Source of the DNA: Euglena gracilis
Lineage: Eukaryota; Euglenida; Euglenophyceae; Euglenales
Reading direction: 5' to 3'
NCBI GenBank assembly: GCA_039621445.1
Contig: CP154955.1
Coordinates: 30,139,471 to 30,203,470 of the forward strand
DNA length: 64,000 nt
This document shows, one piece after another, positions 21,901 through 30,600 of the stretch. How positions within the stretch are numbered: the stretch's first letter is position 1; the number at the start of each line of letters is the position of its first letter. A model generated the notes under the pieces. That model made no database searches and was not told the origin of the DNA. It saw nothing but the letters and a program-made list of their open reading frames with translations. The position numbers were made by a program, and so were the translations under genes.

Positions 21901-23103
21901 TTCCCTGATTTCTGTGATCTGCTGTGACATTCCGTTAAAATGTTCCTGGTACAGCCTGTTCTGGTTGACGGTCAGCTGTTCCATGTTTGCTTGCGTTGTT
22001 GCCAGGACTGTCGTCAGTTCTTCGTGTCTGCCGTTTATTTCTGTCATGAGTGCTTCACCCTGTCTGTTCACTGTGGCGTGCAGTTCGCTGACCCACTCTG
22101 TCGTTGTTTGTTGTAGCTGCTGCAGAGTTTCCGCCGTTTGCTGGTTCGTCTGTTCAGTTTTGTGTCTGAACTGCTGAAATTCCTGGGTCAGTTGTCCAGT
22201 TTCGTACGCAAAGTTTGACCACCAGTCCCAGTCAATGTTCTGGTTCTGTGGTTCCGGCTGTGGAATCTCGTACGAGCTGTACGATGGTTCCTGGTACGAA
22301 GTTTCAGTTTCACCCTGGAGGCGGTCTGGTTGTTCCGGGCTCTGTCGTACCGCCACCAGTGCAAAACTCTGGGTTCCTGGTTGCTGTGCTGTTGCGGTTT
22401 GCCAGTTTTGGTCGTTCTGAGTGTCCGTTTCTGGCTGTTGGTACCAGTTTTGTGGTGCAAACACCTGTTCGTCGAAGTACGGTTCGTTGTTTTCGTCCAG
22501 TTCTGCGTAATCTGGTGCTGGACCGGTCTGTTCGGTGTCGTCCTGGTCCATGTGCACCATGGCAATGACACGTGGGCTGCCATTGCATGTCCGTGGCACT
22601 GTAATGTCTGTGCCGTTTTGTTCCGGTTCAGTCCACCTGTTGATGTCCAGTGACTGGTACATGGCGGCAAAGCCATCTGCCGGCTCCACCACCCTAGCGA
22701 TGGCGGTTAAGGCAGCTGGCATTTCCAGTGTTTGGTTCAGGGCTGGGAAGCCATCCGCCTGCTCCACCACCCTAGCGATGGCGGTTAAGGCAGCTGGCAC
22801 ATCCAGTGTTTGGTTCAGGGCTGAACAGCCATCCGCCGGCTCCACCATCCTAGCGATGGCAGTTGAGGCAGCAGGCATGTCAGCGTCAGTTTTTGCAGTT
22901 TCTTGTCGTTTTTCAGCTTGTTGTTCGTAGCCGCATGTTGGAGGGGAATCAAAGTTGGGCAGTCTACCTCTGCTACCATGTTGTAACCGTGGTGCCCGCC
23001 CTTGAGTTTCCAGTTCCTCGGGGCCGGCACCCCGTTGCGTAGGATCTTTTACCCTGCCCAGGGTGATTTCAATTCCCCTCGCGGCCTGTTTTAAAAATTG
23101 CAT
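18982..23103 (-). CDS. gag: Gag polyprotein with long coiled coil and capsid-like domain
   Basis: A 1373-codon frame runs from an ATG inside the 5' LTR (23,103) through the primer site to TGA 18,984-18,982; the first ATG beyond the primer site is at 22,878 (1298 residues). Counted from 23,103: three 26-residue repeats (about 76-145), an acidic region, a coiled coil rich in Gln, Glu and Thr (about 308-700), a Pro/Gln/Gly-rich spacer with PQPLA-type repeats (about 738-968), a capsid-like domain of Ty3-gag type (FADFAVKFPMYLQRVSAG ... KLTLEAWREFEAHFKLLYSR, about 1035-1168), and an Arg/Ser/Pro-rich tail (KSRSRTPPSRSR). It should form the particle that packages element RNA. Gag of about 1300 residues is far longer than the usual few hundred. 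No CCHC knuckle was seen before the stop. Confidence 0.9.
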   Translation of the reverse strand: MQFLKQAARGIEITLGRVKDPTQRGAGPEELETQGRAPRLQHGSRGRLPNFDSPPTCGYEQQAEKRQETAKTDADMPAASTAIARMVEPADGCSALNQTLDVPAALTAIARVVEQADGFPALNQTLEMPAALTAIARVVEPADGFAAMYQSLDINRWTEPEQNGTDITVPRTCNGSPRVIAMVHMDQDDTEQTGPAPDYAELDENNEPYFDEQVFAPQNWYQQPETDTQNDQNWQTATAQQPGTQSFALVAVRQSPEQPDRLQGETETSYQEPSYSSYEIPQPEPQNQNIDWDWWSNFAYETGQLTQEFQQFRHKTEQTNQQTAETLQQLQQTTTEWVSELHATVNRQGEALMTEINGRHEELTTVLATTQANMEQLTVNQNRLYQEHFNGMSQQITEIREMSGSLGEKLREFHSFLQMAGGNAQNQGEHLVGLLHRQRENEKTTAELQQRLAVAEERVAGITGGVQTVNSKVDETVATVSRKVENLRGEISSVVERIQKDMGSEIGNLAGRVQQQETKTTTTIQKCDYLHKKLVELQKIPDQQQQITQLNEETGRLKRQVETLTSNEEKHKQRTERLNLEVGNLGHRVDETAQTTQNLRGELQKGAIKTGTHATSEHAKWLEMTSAIGSMTTRVGQLEAKLAGLTTKTAERETHDNGIWQHLHTLTTELQTQQKRWTEQLVTLDTKISTVTKTTENLTEKLERQNTQQITTPSPSLAEIPKLFENLCISSRPACTGTFGPESGASPLASGPPSRTQAGQPGAATTAQRTEQPPQGADRAAGQRGSGTPQPQNQPPAALRGQPTGQHGTGTPGPHTWQTGMGTPQPLAQPRPALRGQPAGNQGKGTPEPQACQTGTGTPQPLTGMFSQSSQHWGDETPHPKMEGGAAALGTVNSASLVGQLIQQELKTALTPLIAQLTRQTERPTAVPISPALTTNPTSPAPQPTQPTQQPVTTQQNPQSRTRGLFMWADETETQNTTTWVGPQMGSTQTAIHHIGEETVVAPVATAPAASFGLLLGPVGAAMTKDLVRPTLQGNFADFAVKFPMYLQRVSAGQGSLTDDLKLSLLEGSLDSASKLELQRRQERGEKIKYQEFWNWMCQKYGGDTQSAIKDELKNLRPKTEGKLTLEAWREFEAHFKLLYSRLENPSEEDAYNLVAEKMPETQRRSCIREQDRRNQDRPTLKLKGVTNITNVPDATREDVRDLVAATVGTGENFQVARDGQNFRIQLHSSRAAELLLMKNGSTLLTGHKPQFTQVQARLTLDELFQRVETELRCQQQSDSLGRGYNGWQNQPRENRSRSMDRRGYVREVKEEEKTKSRSRTPPSRSRPNSPGPRTPTPENPRPPSPRQQVPMAVSEQPGQGRYTNWSDWGQND
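22669..22878 (-). repeat. Three tandem 78-bp repeats encoding 26 residues each
   Basis: The unit PAALTAIARVVEPADGF..LNQ(T/S)L occurs three times with a 78-bp period (for example GCGATGGCGGTTAAGGC at two positions 78 bp apart), at the N-terminus of gag just after the second candidate start codon. Confidence 0.9.
22967..22978 (-). other. Primer binding site, initiator tRNA-Met
   Basis: On the element strand TGGTAGCAGAGG directly follows the 5' LTR end. It is exactly complementary to the CCTCTGCTACCA 3' end known for eukaryotic initiator tRNA-Met (12 of 12). Confidence 0.92.
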
Positions 23104-23483
23104 TTTTCTTTGTTTTGAGGGTGTTTTGGGTGAAATGAGGTGGGTTGGCTCAAAGTTTCACACCTCGTATTTGCCAAAAGTTTAAAAATCCCACAAATCC
23201 AACAGCACAATACAAGCAAACCACAAAGGAAGAGAGTACCAAAGTCCAAAAGTCCAAACCAAGGGTAAGATAATGATTGGTTCCAGATAATTGATGATAA
23301 TTGATCCCAGATAATTCTTGAACAACTGACAGAATGAGTGACAGAGACAGAGCCCTGTGCAGGGACAGATGGAGTCAGCTGATAATAATTCCTAATAAGA
23401 TTTTCCTAATCCTAACTGCAGAGTCATCAGGTTGGGTTGGGTTAGGTTATGTTGTTTTGAGCACTCAGCACCCCTGACTCACA
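22979..23483 (-). repeat. 5' LTR
   Basis: A 505-bp LTR with TG...CA termini. On the element strand an ATTGG/CCAAT box lies near 23,280-23,276 and a TATA-like TTTTTAAAC near 23,188-23,180, reasonable promoter elements (inference). An ATG at 23,103 opens a frame continuous with gag. Confidence 0.97.
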
Positions 23484-23488
23484 GGGGG
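23484..23488. repeat. Target-site duplication, right copy (GGGGG)
   Basis: A 5-bp GGGGG following the LTR end ...ACTCACA, the partner of 11,018-11,022. DIRS copy A sequence (CCTCTGTGGGTCCCCCCCTTG) resumes after it. Confidence 0.85.
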
Positions 23489-24055
23489 CCTCTGTGGGTC
23501 CCCCCCTTGATTGAATGATCGGGAATTGTGAAAAAATTATTGGAGGGGTTCTTGCCCCTCCATCCAAAATGGCCACTGTGGGTCCCTTTTCCTCCTTAGG
23601 CTGGGTCTTTGAAAGGGCCACTGTGGGTCCCCTTTTCCCCCTTTTTTGGCAGAGGGCCTCTGTGGGTACCTCGGGGGATTTCTTCAGCAGCTTTCTTAGC
23701 TTCTTGGTGGCCACTGTGGGTCCACCCTGCTGCCCTCCAAGGCCTCGATGTATATATCTTTTTCAAAAATCCATCTGCTGGTCTTTCAGGCCTTGAGTTC
23801 TTCTTGGCCTCCAACCCCACTGGAAATCTGGGGGGGCTGATGTTGCCCTCCCTTCTCCCCATGAGAGGGGCTGTTGCGTAAGATGAATTGGGGGGGTTTG
23901 ACAAACATTTTCTGCCCCTTCCTGAGGGGTTTTGCTTGCAAAACTGGCCCGCATGGCCCCTGTAATGGTGTCCTTGGCCTTGATTCCATTCGCCGTCGGC
24001 GGAACGGCAAAAAAGCCGTTTCGCCGCTGGCAAAACAGTGAAAAAGTCGTTTCGC
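23484..24055 (-). pseudogene. gag-like N-terminal region of DIRS copy A
   Basis: The minus strand reads NQGQGHHYRGHAGQFCKQNP, SGRGRKCLSNPP and SPPRFPVGLEAKKN, matching the Gly-rich gag of copy E (GQGG..., MPSGRGRTGPQHPP, SPPRFSMGMALK). Repeated GGCCACTGTGGGTCC units encode GTHSGP-type repeats. This is the part of copy A cut off by the gypsy element. It ends near a motif with repeated TTTCGCCGCT words. Confidence 0.75.
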
Positions 24056-24109
24056 CGCTTTCAAAACGGCGAAATAGCCTTTTTGCCAGCCAAACGTGAG
24101 AAAAATGGC

Positions 24110-24814
24110 AGAAAAGCAGAAAAGCCAAAATGAAACACATACGAGTGGGAACAAACAAACAGGAAAGCTGTTGCAAGACCTAAGAGACAGTGACATGACA
24201 ATAAATTACAAGAAGTCACAACTCTCTCTCCCACCCAGTGAATTGAGTACCTGGGATTTTTACATGGACCTAGAAAAGGGTTGCCTGCAAGTCACCCCAG
24301 CAAAATTAAAAGGCATCAGAAAGGAACTGGGAAAATTTGTCACCCAAACACACATGTACTGCAGAAAAGCTGCGGCAACCTCGGGACTGGTGAGAAGGTT
24401 ACTCACAGCTCTTCCATGTCTCAGGGGTATCACAGACAAATTGGTCCAATTCACAGAAGAACGTGGGACCCAAGGTTGGGACAAAAGATTACCAATACCC
24501 CCAGAGGTCAAAGAACAAGTGTTGGAAATAGGAGGATTGTTGAAATCATGGGAAGGCAGAAGTTTTCAAAATCACTGCCCGGTGAGAGAAATCCACTCAG
24601 ATTCATCCACCCAGGGTTAGGGGGCACTGTGCCTAACCACAGGCCAAAAAGTGCAGGAATTTTGGCGTTCCGAAATGGGCCTTCACATCAACATAAAAGA
24701 TTTGAAAGCTGCTGTGGCAGCCACAAAAAGTTTGGCAAGACCAGGGGAAAATGTCCTTCTGACAGTGGACAATCAAGTGGCATACAGCTAGAGGATACCT
24801 TTCTGCTACCAATT
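24110..24814 (+). pseudogene. DIRS-like RT thumb/RNase H fragment (fragment C)
   Basis: The plus strand encodes KLLQDLRDSDMTINYKKSQL, KLKGIRKELGKF, the RNase H start EIHSDSSTQG and, in another frame, QEFWRSEMGLHINIKDLKAA ... VLLTVDNQVAY. The order equals copy E about 37,380-38,000, but identity is lower, so it belongs to another subfamily. It stops abruptly at 24,814, where repeat R2 begins. Confidence 0.7.
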
Positions 24815-25643
24815 GTAAAGCTTTCAGTCCTTTTTCTTGGACTCAGCTTGCGTAGGATCGTGTTTTTGTACTCTCTTGTCCGTCGACCTTCTTTTTCCAA
24901 AATCGTCTTTGTGGCGCTTTTACTTCCAATCCGCAAGCATAAAAAAAATTGTGCACCAAAGCACCAAGGCTAGCCTGTGCAGAAACAGGTAAACCCCCCC
25001 CCTAATAAGTGCGCAGTGCCCTAATTGTGCGCAGTGCCCTAATAAGTGCGCACCCCCCGAGGGTCCGAAACTACCTCCCTAAAAAGTGCACCCCCCCCCA
25101 AAGGAGAAATCACTGTCATATCTCAGGTCGGAAAGCACACACAATTCTCAGAACTGTCCTTCTCAGACCAAATATTTCTATCGTCCAGGCCCAAATTTGA
25201 ACACATTTGACACATAATCATTTGACTCATAGCTTGAAATCACAAAATTGGGGGGGAAATTGAAAAAGAGTGGGGGTAATGTCAGTGTTTTTGGCTTTGC
25301 CCTAAAAAGTGCGCACTGCCCTAATAAGTGCGCACCCCTTGGGGTCCGAAACTACGTCCTTAAAATGCGCGCACCCGTGCACTTATTAGGGGGGGGGTTT
25401 AAGAGAAGATTTACAAAAAAATGTGCAACGGCAGGGTACGAATGTCCTAGTGTAGTTGGGGCAGTTGGTAGTGATGGTGAGGGGGGTTGGGGAACTGCTT
25501 TGTGGGAAGCCCCCCATAAAGGACACATGGGCCAGTTGTGAGTGCTGGTTCGTGCACCTTTCTTCGATGAGAAAAGGGGGTTTCTTTAATCCACTGTCCA
25601 GGGAGGTCAGGGGGGGAGAGGTAGCCAAAGCCACCTTTTCAAT
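24815..25643 (-). repeat. Unclassified repeat R2, interrupted by a MITE
   Basis: Without the MITE it is about 420 bp and is the reverse complement of 33,572-33,997. Read minus, it begins TTGAAAAGGTGGCTTTGG and ends GGACTGAAAGCTTTAC. It joins the RT of DIRS copy B at the point where YLDD should follow, the same position at which the other R2 copy joins DIRS piece D. A short frame (CGLEVKRATKRILEKEV-like in the other copy) may be remnant coding sequence. Confidence 0.8.
24992..25399 (-). mobile_element. MITE with TA target duplication, second copy
   Basis: A 408-bp reverse-orientation copy of the 8022-8428 element. Termini are AACCCCCCCCCTAATAAGTG and its inverse, with TA at 24,990-24,991 and 25,400-25,401. 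The empty site is visible in the other R2 copy: CAGG-TA-AGAGAAAATTTAC (inverse of about 33,808-33,828). Confidence 0.9.
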
Positions 25644-27280
25644 AAATAGACACCTGGATGACCATTTTTCCCCACAGTTTTTCGAATGTTTTCATCACTG
25701 ACATGAAAATTTGGGGCATTACATTTAGCACAAAGGAGCCTGTTTGATCTCCCAAGTCTGCCCCCCTCGCTGATGCCTTAAAAATGGCCTCAAGCCTGGA
25801 CTTAATGGGACATGAAAAAAAGCATCCTGTAGGTCGATTTCTGCTGCCCAGTGGCCTTTTTCCAAAACTGGAAAATATGCTGGATATGATCCAGTTGTAA
25901 AGGGTTTACTTGAAATTGCTGGTTTATTTCTCTACCTCTGATCATTCTCCATTTTGTTGTTCCGCCTTCTGGTTTCGAAATCAGAAACCAAGTGATTAAA
26001 TGCTGGGTTGGGTGACTGAAGCCGAAACTTGTTTTATTGACCCAGTTTTTTCGTAATCCCACAAAAATTTTCTGCCTGGTTCTCCAGGTTGGCTCTGGGT
26101 TTTGAGTGGGTGGTCAACTTGGGGTGATTTACCCAAGGGGTTGAATTCCATTTTTGATTAATTGACATATATTGCTGGGGGGCATTTTTGACCACCATTT
26201 TTAGACTTTTCTGAAGACTCCGGTAAAGGGGGGTGTCTTCTCATGTTTCCTCCATGTAATTTATTTCCTGAAATAAATGATTCTTTGGGGGCTGGGTGGG
26301 GGTCGTTGGACATTTCACAGCCTCTGGAGCCCCAAGGGCTTGAGCACTTGGAAAAAGCAAAATGTTCCTGGGGGGATGTGCATGCACTCTCCGCTCTTCT
26401 CAGTCTCTGTCTGGAAGATCTTGTCGTTGGAATACATACCATAGGGCTTACTGCCCCTGTTTGGCCTCTCTGGCCTGCTTGATGTTGATGGGGTTTGTAG
26501 CCATACCATAGGGGGGCCTCTGAGGGTCCCCCCCTTGTTGATTGAATAAATGATGGTGTGGTGTATCCCCCTTCCTGTTGACAGCTGGACCCTGGGGGGC
26601 CATCTTCCTCCTGGGGCTGGGCAGAGGGCCGCCCATTTAAATACACAGCCTTTGCATGGCTGTCCATTAGCTTCTGGGGGGCCTTTGAAGGACCCCCCCC
26701 GGTGCCTTTGTTGTAATTTCTGATCTTCTTGTTGAACTTTCTGGCCCCAGTGGCTTTGATGATAAAGGCCAAAATGGCCTGATTAGTTTCTGGGTCGCCA
26801 TGCCCATTCGAAATGTTGAGGGTTCTTGGGGCCCCACCCTTGACCACTGGGGGGTGGTGTGATTGAGAAAGGACGGGGATGATGTGCCTGACATTTTCTG
26901 CCCCCGCCATGTGCTGTGGGGTCTGGGTGCTGATGGCCACCTTGGTCTTTGTTTCAGCGACTTTTGATGATGTAGATCCCTTCATGGCGGGTTGTGCCGT
27001 CATGGCTTTGTTGCGGTTTTGGCTGCCATAGCCCTGCTTGAACACATTGTGTCTTTTGAATTGTTGGCCCCACTGGCCTTGGGTCCAATGGCTGTAGTGG
27101 CCTGCTGGTTGTTGTCTCTGCCCCTTGCAGGGTCTTTTGACCCCTTCGTACCAGGGTCCGTAGTCGTCACTTTGAGGGGTTTGGGTTGTCGAAGTTTTGT
27201 CAGGGGAGATACCCGCGCCGTCAGGTTGTCCAGCTGCTGCTGCTTCTGCTGCTCCGTCTTCAAGTTCTCTAGCGCTTTTC
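25644..27280 (-). mobile_element. DIRS-like copy B, 5' half
   Basis: The minus strand holds a gag N-terminus (QQLDNLTARVSPLTK from about 27,263, comparable to QLDDLTAQCTRG of copy E), a long gag/spacer frame (27,045-26,158) with GGPS(K/E)AP repeats, and the first half of RT (LRKNWVNKTSFGFSHPTQHL, SKPEGGTTKWRMIRGREINQ, 26,062 downward). It ends at CAGGTGTCTATTTA, where R2 follows. It is the closest relative of copy A and preserves the empty gypsy target near 26,510. Several frameshifts and stops make it a pseudogene. Confidence 0.8.
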
Positions 27281-27284
27281 GTCT

Positions 27285-27773
27285 TTGAAATTGCGCCGGC
27301 GGTGTTGTGTGATAGTTTTTGCGCTGGGTTCGGAGTCCCTGCTTAGTGCCTTTTTTCGCCGGAGTTGGCTGATTCCTAATTTGCCCTTCGAAGCCCAGGA
27401 GAAGGGAACATCAAACACCTCCAGAAAAAAACGCTCGTGCAGAATCTCAAAGCAGAAATTGTTGCAGTATCTGAATGATTTCAATGAAGGATTTGACCAT
27501 CTCCAGTCCATTTAAGCCACCCCAGACCCAGCCACAGTGAAAAGGTTGTTGGTTGAGTTTGAAGAGGTGACAGCCAGAATGTCAAAGGGAGCTTTGGGAG
27601 ACCAGGAAAAGTACCTCTACCTCTCCAAGAAAATTCACCACAAGATGTTTTCTCAGTTGAGACAAGACAGGTGCTACAAAAGGAGGACAGAAACTTATGA
27701 GGACTTGAAAGTTTGCTTGCAGGAAAAGGCCGAAGAAGATTGGTTGGAACGTCATCCTGAAAAGAAAATTTAG
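27285..27773 (+). pseudogene. gag remnant of gypsy element 2
   Basis: Two in-frame pieces separated by TAA at 27,513: KQKLLQYLNDFNEGFDHLQS and EEVTARMSKGALGDQEKYLY ... YEDLKVCLQEKAEEDWLERH. The Lys/Glu/Leu-rich helical sequence before a zinc knuckle fits a capsid domain by position; no family signature is seen. Confidence 0.55.
27295..27398 (+). repeat. Leader motif shared with DIRS element ends
   Basis: About 104 bp matching 36,082-36,196 of copy E (GCCGGCGGTGTT...GAGTCCCTGCTTAGTGCC...TTTGCCCTTCGA), here directly before the gag frame of gypsy element 2. Related copies lie at about 7135-7215 and, inverted, at 39,736-39,835. Confidence 0.8.
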
Positions 27774-28577
27774 CTGCATACTCTCCAGGAAACACCCCAG
27801 CCACAAAAATCCCACGCATACTTGCCCATGGTTGATTCCCAGGTTTCTTCATCTTCCAAGTCCCAGGTTCAAGGCAAAGGAAAGGTCAAAGGAGTTTACC
27901 CCAAAGGCAAAGGAAGTGGTCTTGCCAAAGACAAGGGCAAAGGCAAGGGATTTTCCCATGTGCAAGGTGTGCAAAGTCAGCCCAACAAACCTGGACCCAC
28001 TCACTTTTCTGTTTCTTTGTGGTGCAAGTTTTGTGGGAAGAAAGGTCATTATGAGGACAAATGTTGGAGAAAACAAAAAGAGGAAAGAAAAGCCAAAGCA
28101 AAGGAGAAAAGTTCACCCCCATCCTCACAAACCCCCACACATAAACCAGATTCAGCCAAAAAGAGGAAAATTGACACACTCCACATTTTGAAAGGTGCAT
28201 CCCTCATCACCAATGTGACCATCAATGGGACATCCCTCAAGGCCATCATCGACAGTGGTGCAACGACGAGTGCCATTGCCCGGGAATGTGTTCCACCAGG
28301 TGCCATTATGAGATCGATGGTTGTCCCCATCCAAGTTGGAAGTGGAGATGTTATTTTTTCGGATGGAACAGCCGAGCTCACTATCCAATTTGGTGAGAGC
28401 ATTTTGAAGCAAGAGGCGTTGGTCATTCCAACAAACGCTTTTGAAGCCGTTTTGGGCATGGATTTCTTGACCAATGAAAAAGTGGGTGGTCTTTTGACAC
28501 AACCTCCCCCTTGCAAGTTGCTCGTGGAAGGAAAAAAGTATCCTTTGATGGAGAATGATCGTTCAAGGATTCACTGA
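27774..28577 (+). pseudogene. Nucleocapsid zinc knuckle and aspartic protease of gypsy element 2
   Basis: After TAG 27,771 the same frame gives a Gly/Lys-rich stretch (GKGKVKGVYPKGKGSGLAKD), one CCHC knuckle (CKFCGKKGHYEDKC), a basic linker, then a retropepsin-like protease with KAIIDSGATTSAIA and the flap/hydrophobic end AVLGMDFL. It ends at TGA 28,575-28,577, beyond which the frame continues as the Dam-like domain. In intact elements these parts package RNA and cleave the polyprotein. Confidence 0.85.
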
Positions 28578-29330
28578 ATCTACCGACTTTTCAAAAGGGA
28601 AAGTTACACGCTTGTACCCAATGTCAAAAAGGAAGTTATTTCTCGTTTGAAAATCAACGATTTTGACATCGAGGTGGACCTATTTGCAAACCACAGGAAT
28701 TTCCAAGAAAACAGATACTGTACCCGGGGTAAAAACGCGTTTTTCTATGACTGGAGTCGGATTGGAGAAAAGGAAGGTGCAATTTTGTGGGCGAGTCCCC
28801 CTTTCTCGGTCCTCGACCGAGGTTTGACCAAGGTGGCCATGGATCCTCTCCGGATGGTTTTGGGTTGCCCGGATTGTGGAGATTGTTATTGGACGCGAAT
28901 TTTGGAATAGCTCTCCATTGCCCAAGTTCAAGTCCCCAATGGCATGGAAACGTACCGTTCTGATTTTGAAGAAAAAGCATTGCCAGCCCCACAGTGGAAT
29001 ACAATTGTTTCGGTTTTGGATTCCAAGTCGAAAAGCATCCCTATTTCGGAGTTGGACCCCAAGATCGTCAAATGGTTTTTGAGGAAATGTCGGAAATGGG
29101 ATTTGGATGGTTTGGTGAACGAAGTCAAAAAGTACCCCAAAGTGAGTGTGGAGGGCATGGAAAGGGAGATTCAAGTGGATATTGATGAAATCCGGTTGTC
29201 TCCCCCCGTTTCACCCATCTCATCTTTGCCCCACGATTCTCTTTTTCAGATGGAGAAAATTTCAAGTGTCACCGAAGTGGGTGCCGAATTATCAATTGAA
29301 GTGGATTTGAGCTTCACCGAGAAGGACTAA
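28578..29330 (+). pseudogene. Dam-like adenine methyltransferase domain of gypsy element 2
   Basis: In the protease frame: NDFDIEVDLFANHRNFQENR, AFFYDWSRIGEKEGAILWAS, the catalytic SPPF (NPPF/DPPY position), VAMDPLRMVL, then after TAG 28,908 the end of the fold (PNGMETYRSDFEEKALPAPQ). The pattern VDLFA.H.N, DW, (N/S)PPF equals that in element 1 and in the DIRS copies. Here it lies between protease and RT, not between gag and protease. A charged tail (VSVEGMEREIQVDIDEIRLS) follows to TAA 29,328. Stops show it is dead. Confidence 0.75.
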
Positions 29331-29342
29331 AAGCTGCCAACA

Positions 29343-30600
29343 ATGGGGTCAAGCAATGAAGAATTGGAGTTCAATGGAACCGACGGTATGGAATTCCGAG
29401 GTACTCCCCCTTCCCCCTTCACCGTGTCGGATGGAGAACTGTCCAAGGCGTGTGAAAGACTTTTGCAACAAAAAATTCCCGTTCCACATAAAGATGGTTT
29501 GTTTGACAAGGAAACGGAGAACCTTTATGGTGATTTGCAAGGTGACCTAGCCCGTTTTGAAAAGAAGCCCCAATTGAAAGTGCTCCTTGAAAAGTACATG
29601 GAAATTTTGGGTCTTCTCCGGAGCCCCGGAATGGGTTGTCAACTCGTCCAATGTGATTTGGAACTCAATGATGAGTTCAAGGGGATGGCGATCCGTGGCA
29701 AATGATGGCCAATGAACGAAAAGGATTCCATGGAAATTCACAAAGAAGTGAATGAATTGGTGGTAAGTGGGTTGGTGGAGAGCTACCCCAAAGGAAAGAC
29801 CCCGACTCATTGTTCTCCAACATTTTTGGTTTCTGGTGGAGAAGAAAGAAAGCCATTCGAAAAGCATGGTGGGCCAATACAAAAAGTCAACGACCATGTG
29901 AAACGTCATTCGCCACTTTTACCAAACTTGGAACAAATGGTCGAAAATTTGGCAAAGTGTTGATGGAAAGCAAAGCTCGACCTAAGAAGTGGTTTTTTGG
30001 CAAGTCGTTTTGAGTGAAAGGGCAAAAGAATTCACCGCATTTGTCACCCCGAATGGTCAAGTTTGGCAATGAAATTGCATGCCTTTTGGATTTCAAGCCG
30101 CACCCGCAATGTTTCAAGCACTCATGGAAAGGGTGATTTCGGAAAAAAAGGAAAATCCAAAGGTTGCAAATATGCTGGAACCGAAAAATGGCCAAAGGAA
30201 ATGTTTTGTGGGAGCATTTTTTGATGATGTCGGGGTGGGAGCATCGACCATCCCCGAACATTTGTTTTTGTTGGAGGACCTTTTCAAAGTGGTGAGGAAG
30301 CACAGGCTCCGAATCAAGTTGAACAAGTGTGACTTTTTGAAAGAAAGCCTCGGGTACTTTGGTTTTTCGGTTCAATGGGGATCATGGAGGCCAATTGAGA
30401 AAAAGATTCAAGCCTCGGTGGAATTCAAAGTGAAAAAATTGAAAGATCTCCGTGCATTTTTGCGAGCTTGCAACTTTTTTCGTCGCCATGTCAAGGCATT
30501 AACATTTTCAAGTGCGGATTTGACCGATCTTCTCAAGAAAAATGAAAGATTTGTTTGGACCCAAAAAGAAGAAAAGCTCATCGAGGACATCAAGCAAAAA
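29343..30600 (+). pseudogene. Reverse transcriptase of gypsy element 2
   Basis: The frame 29,343-29,963 includes the RT approach (KEVNELVVSGLVESYPKGKT) and KAKLDLRSGF just after TGA 29,961. A frameshift near 30,000 moves the frame, and from 30,079 MPFGFQAAPAMFQALMERVI, the catalytic FFDD (YxDD position, with Phe for Tyr) in CFVGAFFDDVGVG, and the connection LRAFLRACNFFRRHVKAL follow. Confidence 0.85.

Larger units (their letters stand above)
11023..23483 (-). mobile_element. Complete Ty3/gypsy-type LTR retrotransposon carrying two DNA methyltransferase domains
   Basis: The 12,461-bp element reads on the minus strand: 5' LTR, tRNA-iMet primer site, gag, Gly/Lys-rich extension, Dam-like adenine methyltransferase, C5-cytosine methyltransferase, pol (protease, RT, RNase H, integrase, chromodomain), polypurine tract, 3' LTR. 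The LTRs are 505 bp, begin TG and end CA, and differ at one position I could find (11,504 versus 23,460), so insertion is recent. A 5-bp GGGGG target duplication flanks it and an empty-site relative lies at about 26,510. The pol domain order places it in the Ty3/gypsy (chromovirus-like) group. It sits inside gag of DIRS copy A. All domains have long uninterrupted frames. Confidence 0.95.

Noticed and set aside
24990-25401. MITE reading as a PIF/Harbinger element with TAA duplication
   Set aside because: Comparison with the empty site in the other R2 copy fits a 2-bp TA duplication with symmetric AACCCC...GGGGTT ends better.
24815-25643. R2 as a spliceosomal or self-splicing intron of the DIRS RT
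   Set aside because: It lacks GT-AG borders at the junctions with RT sequence, contains an inserted MITE in one copy, and shows no intron structure by eye.
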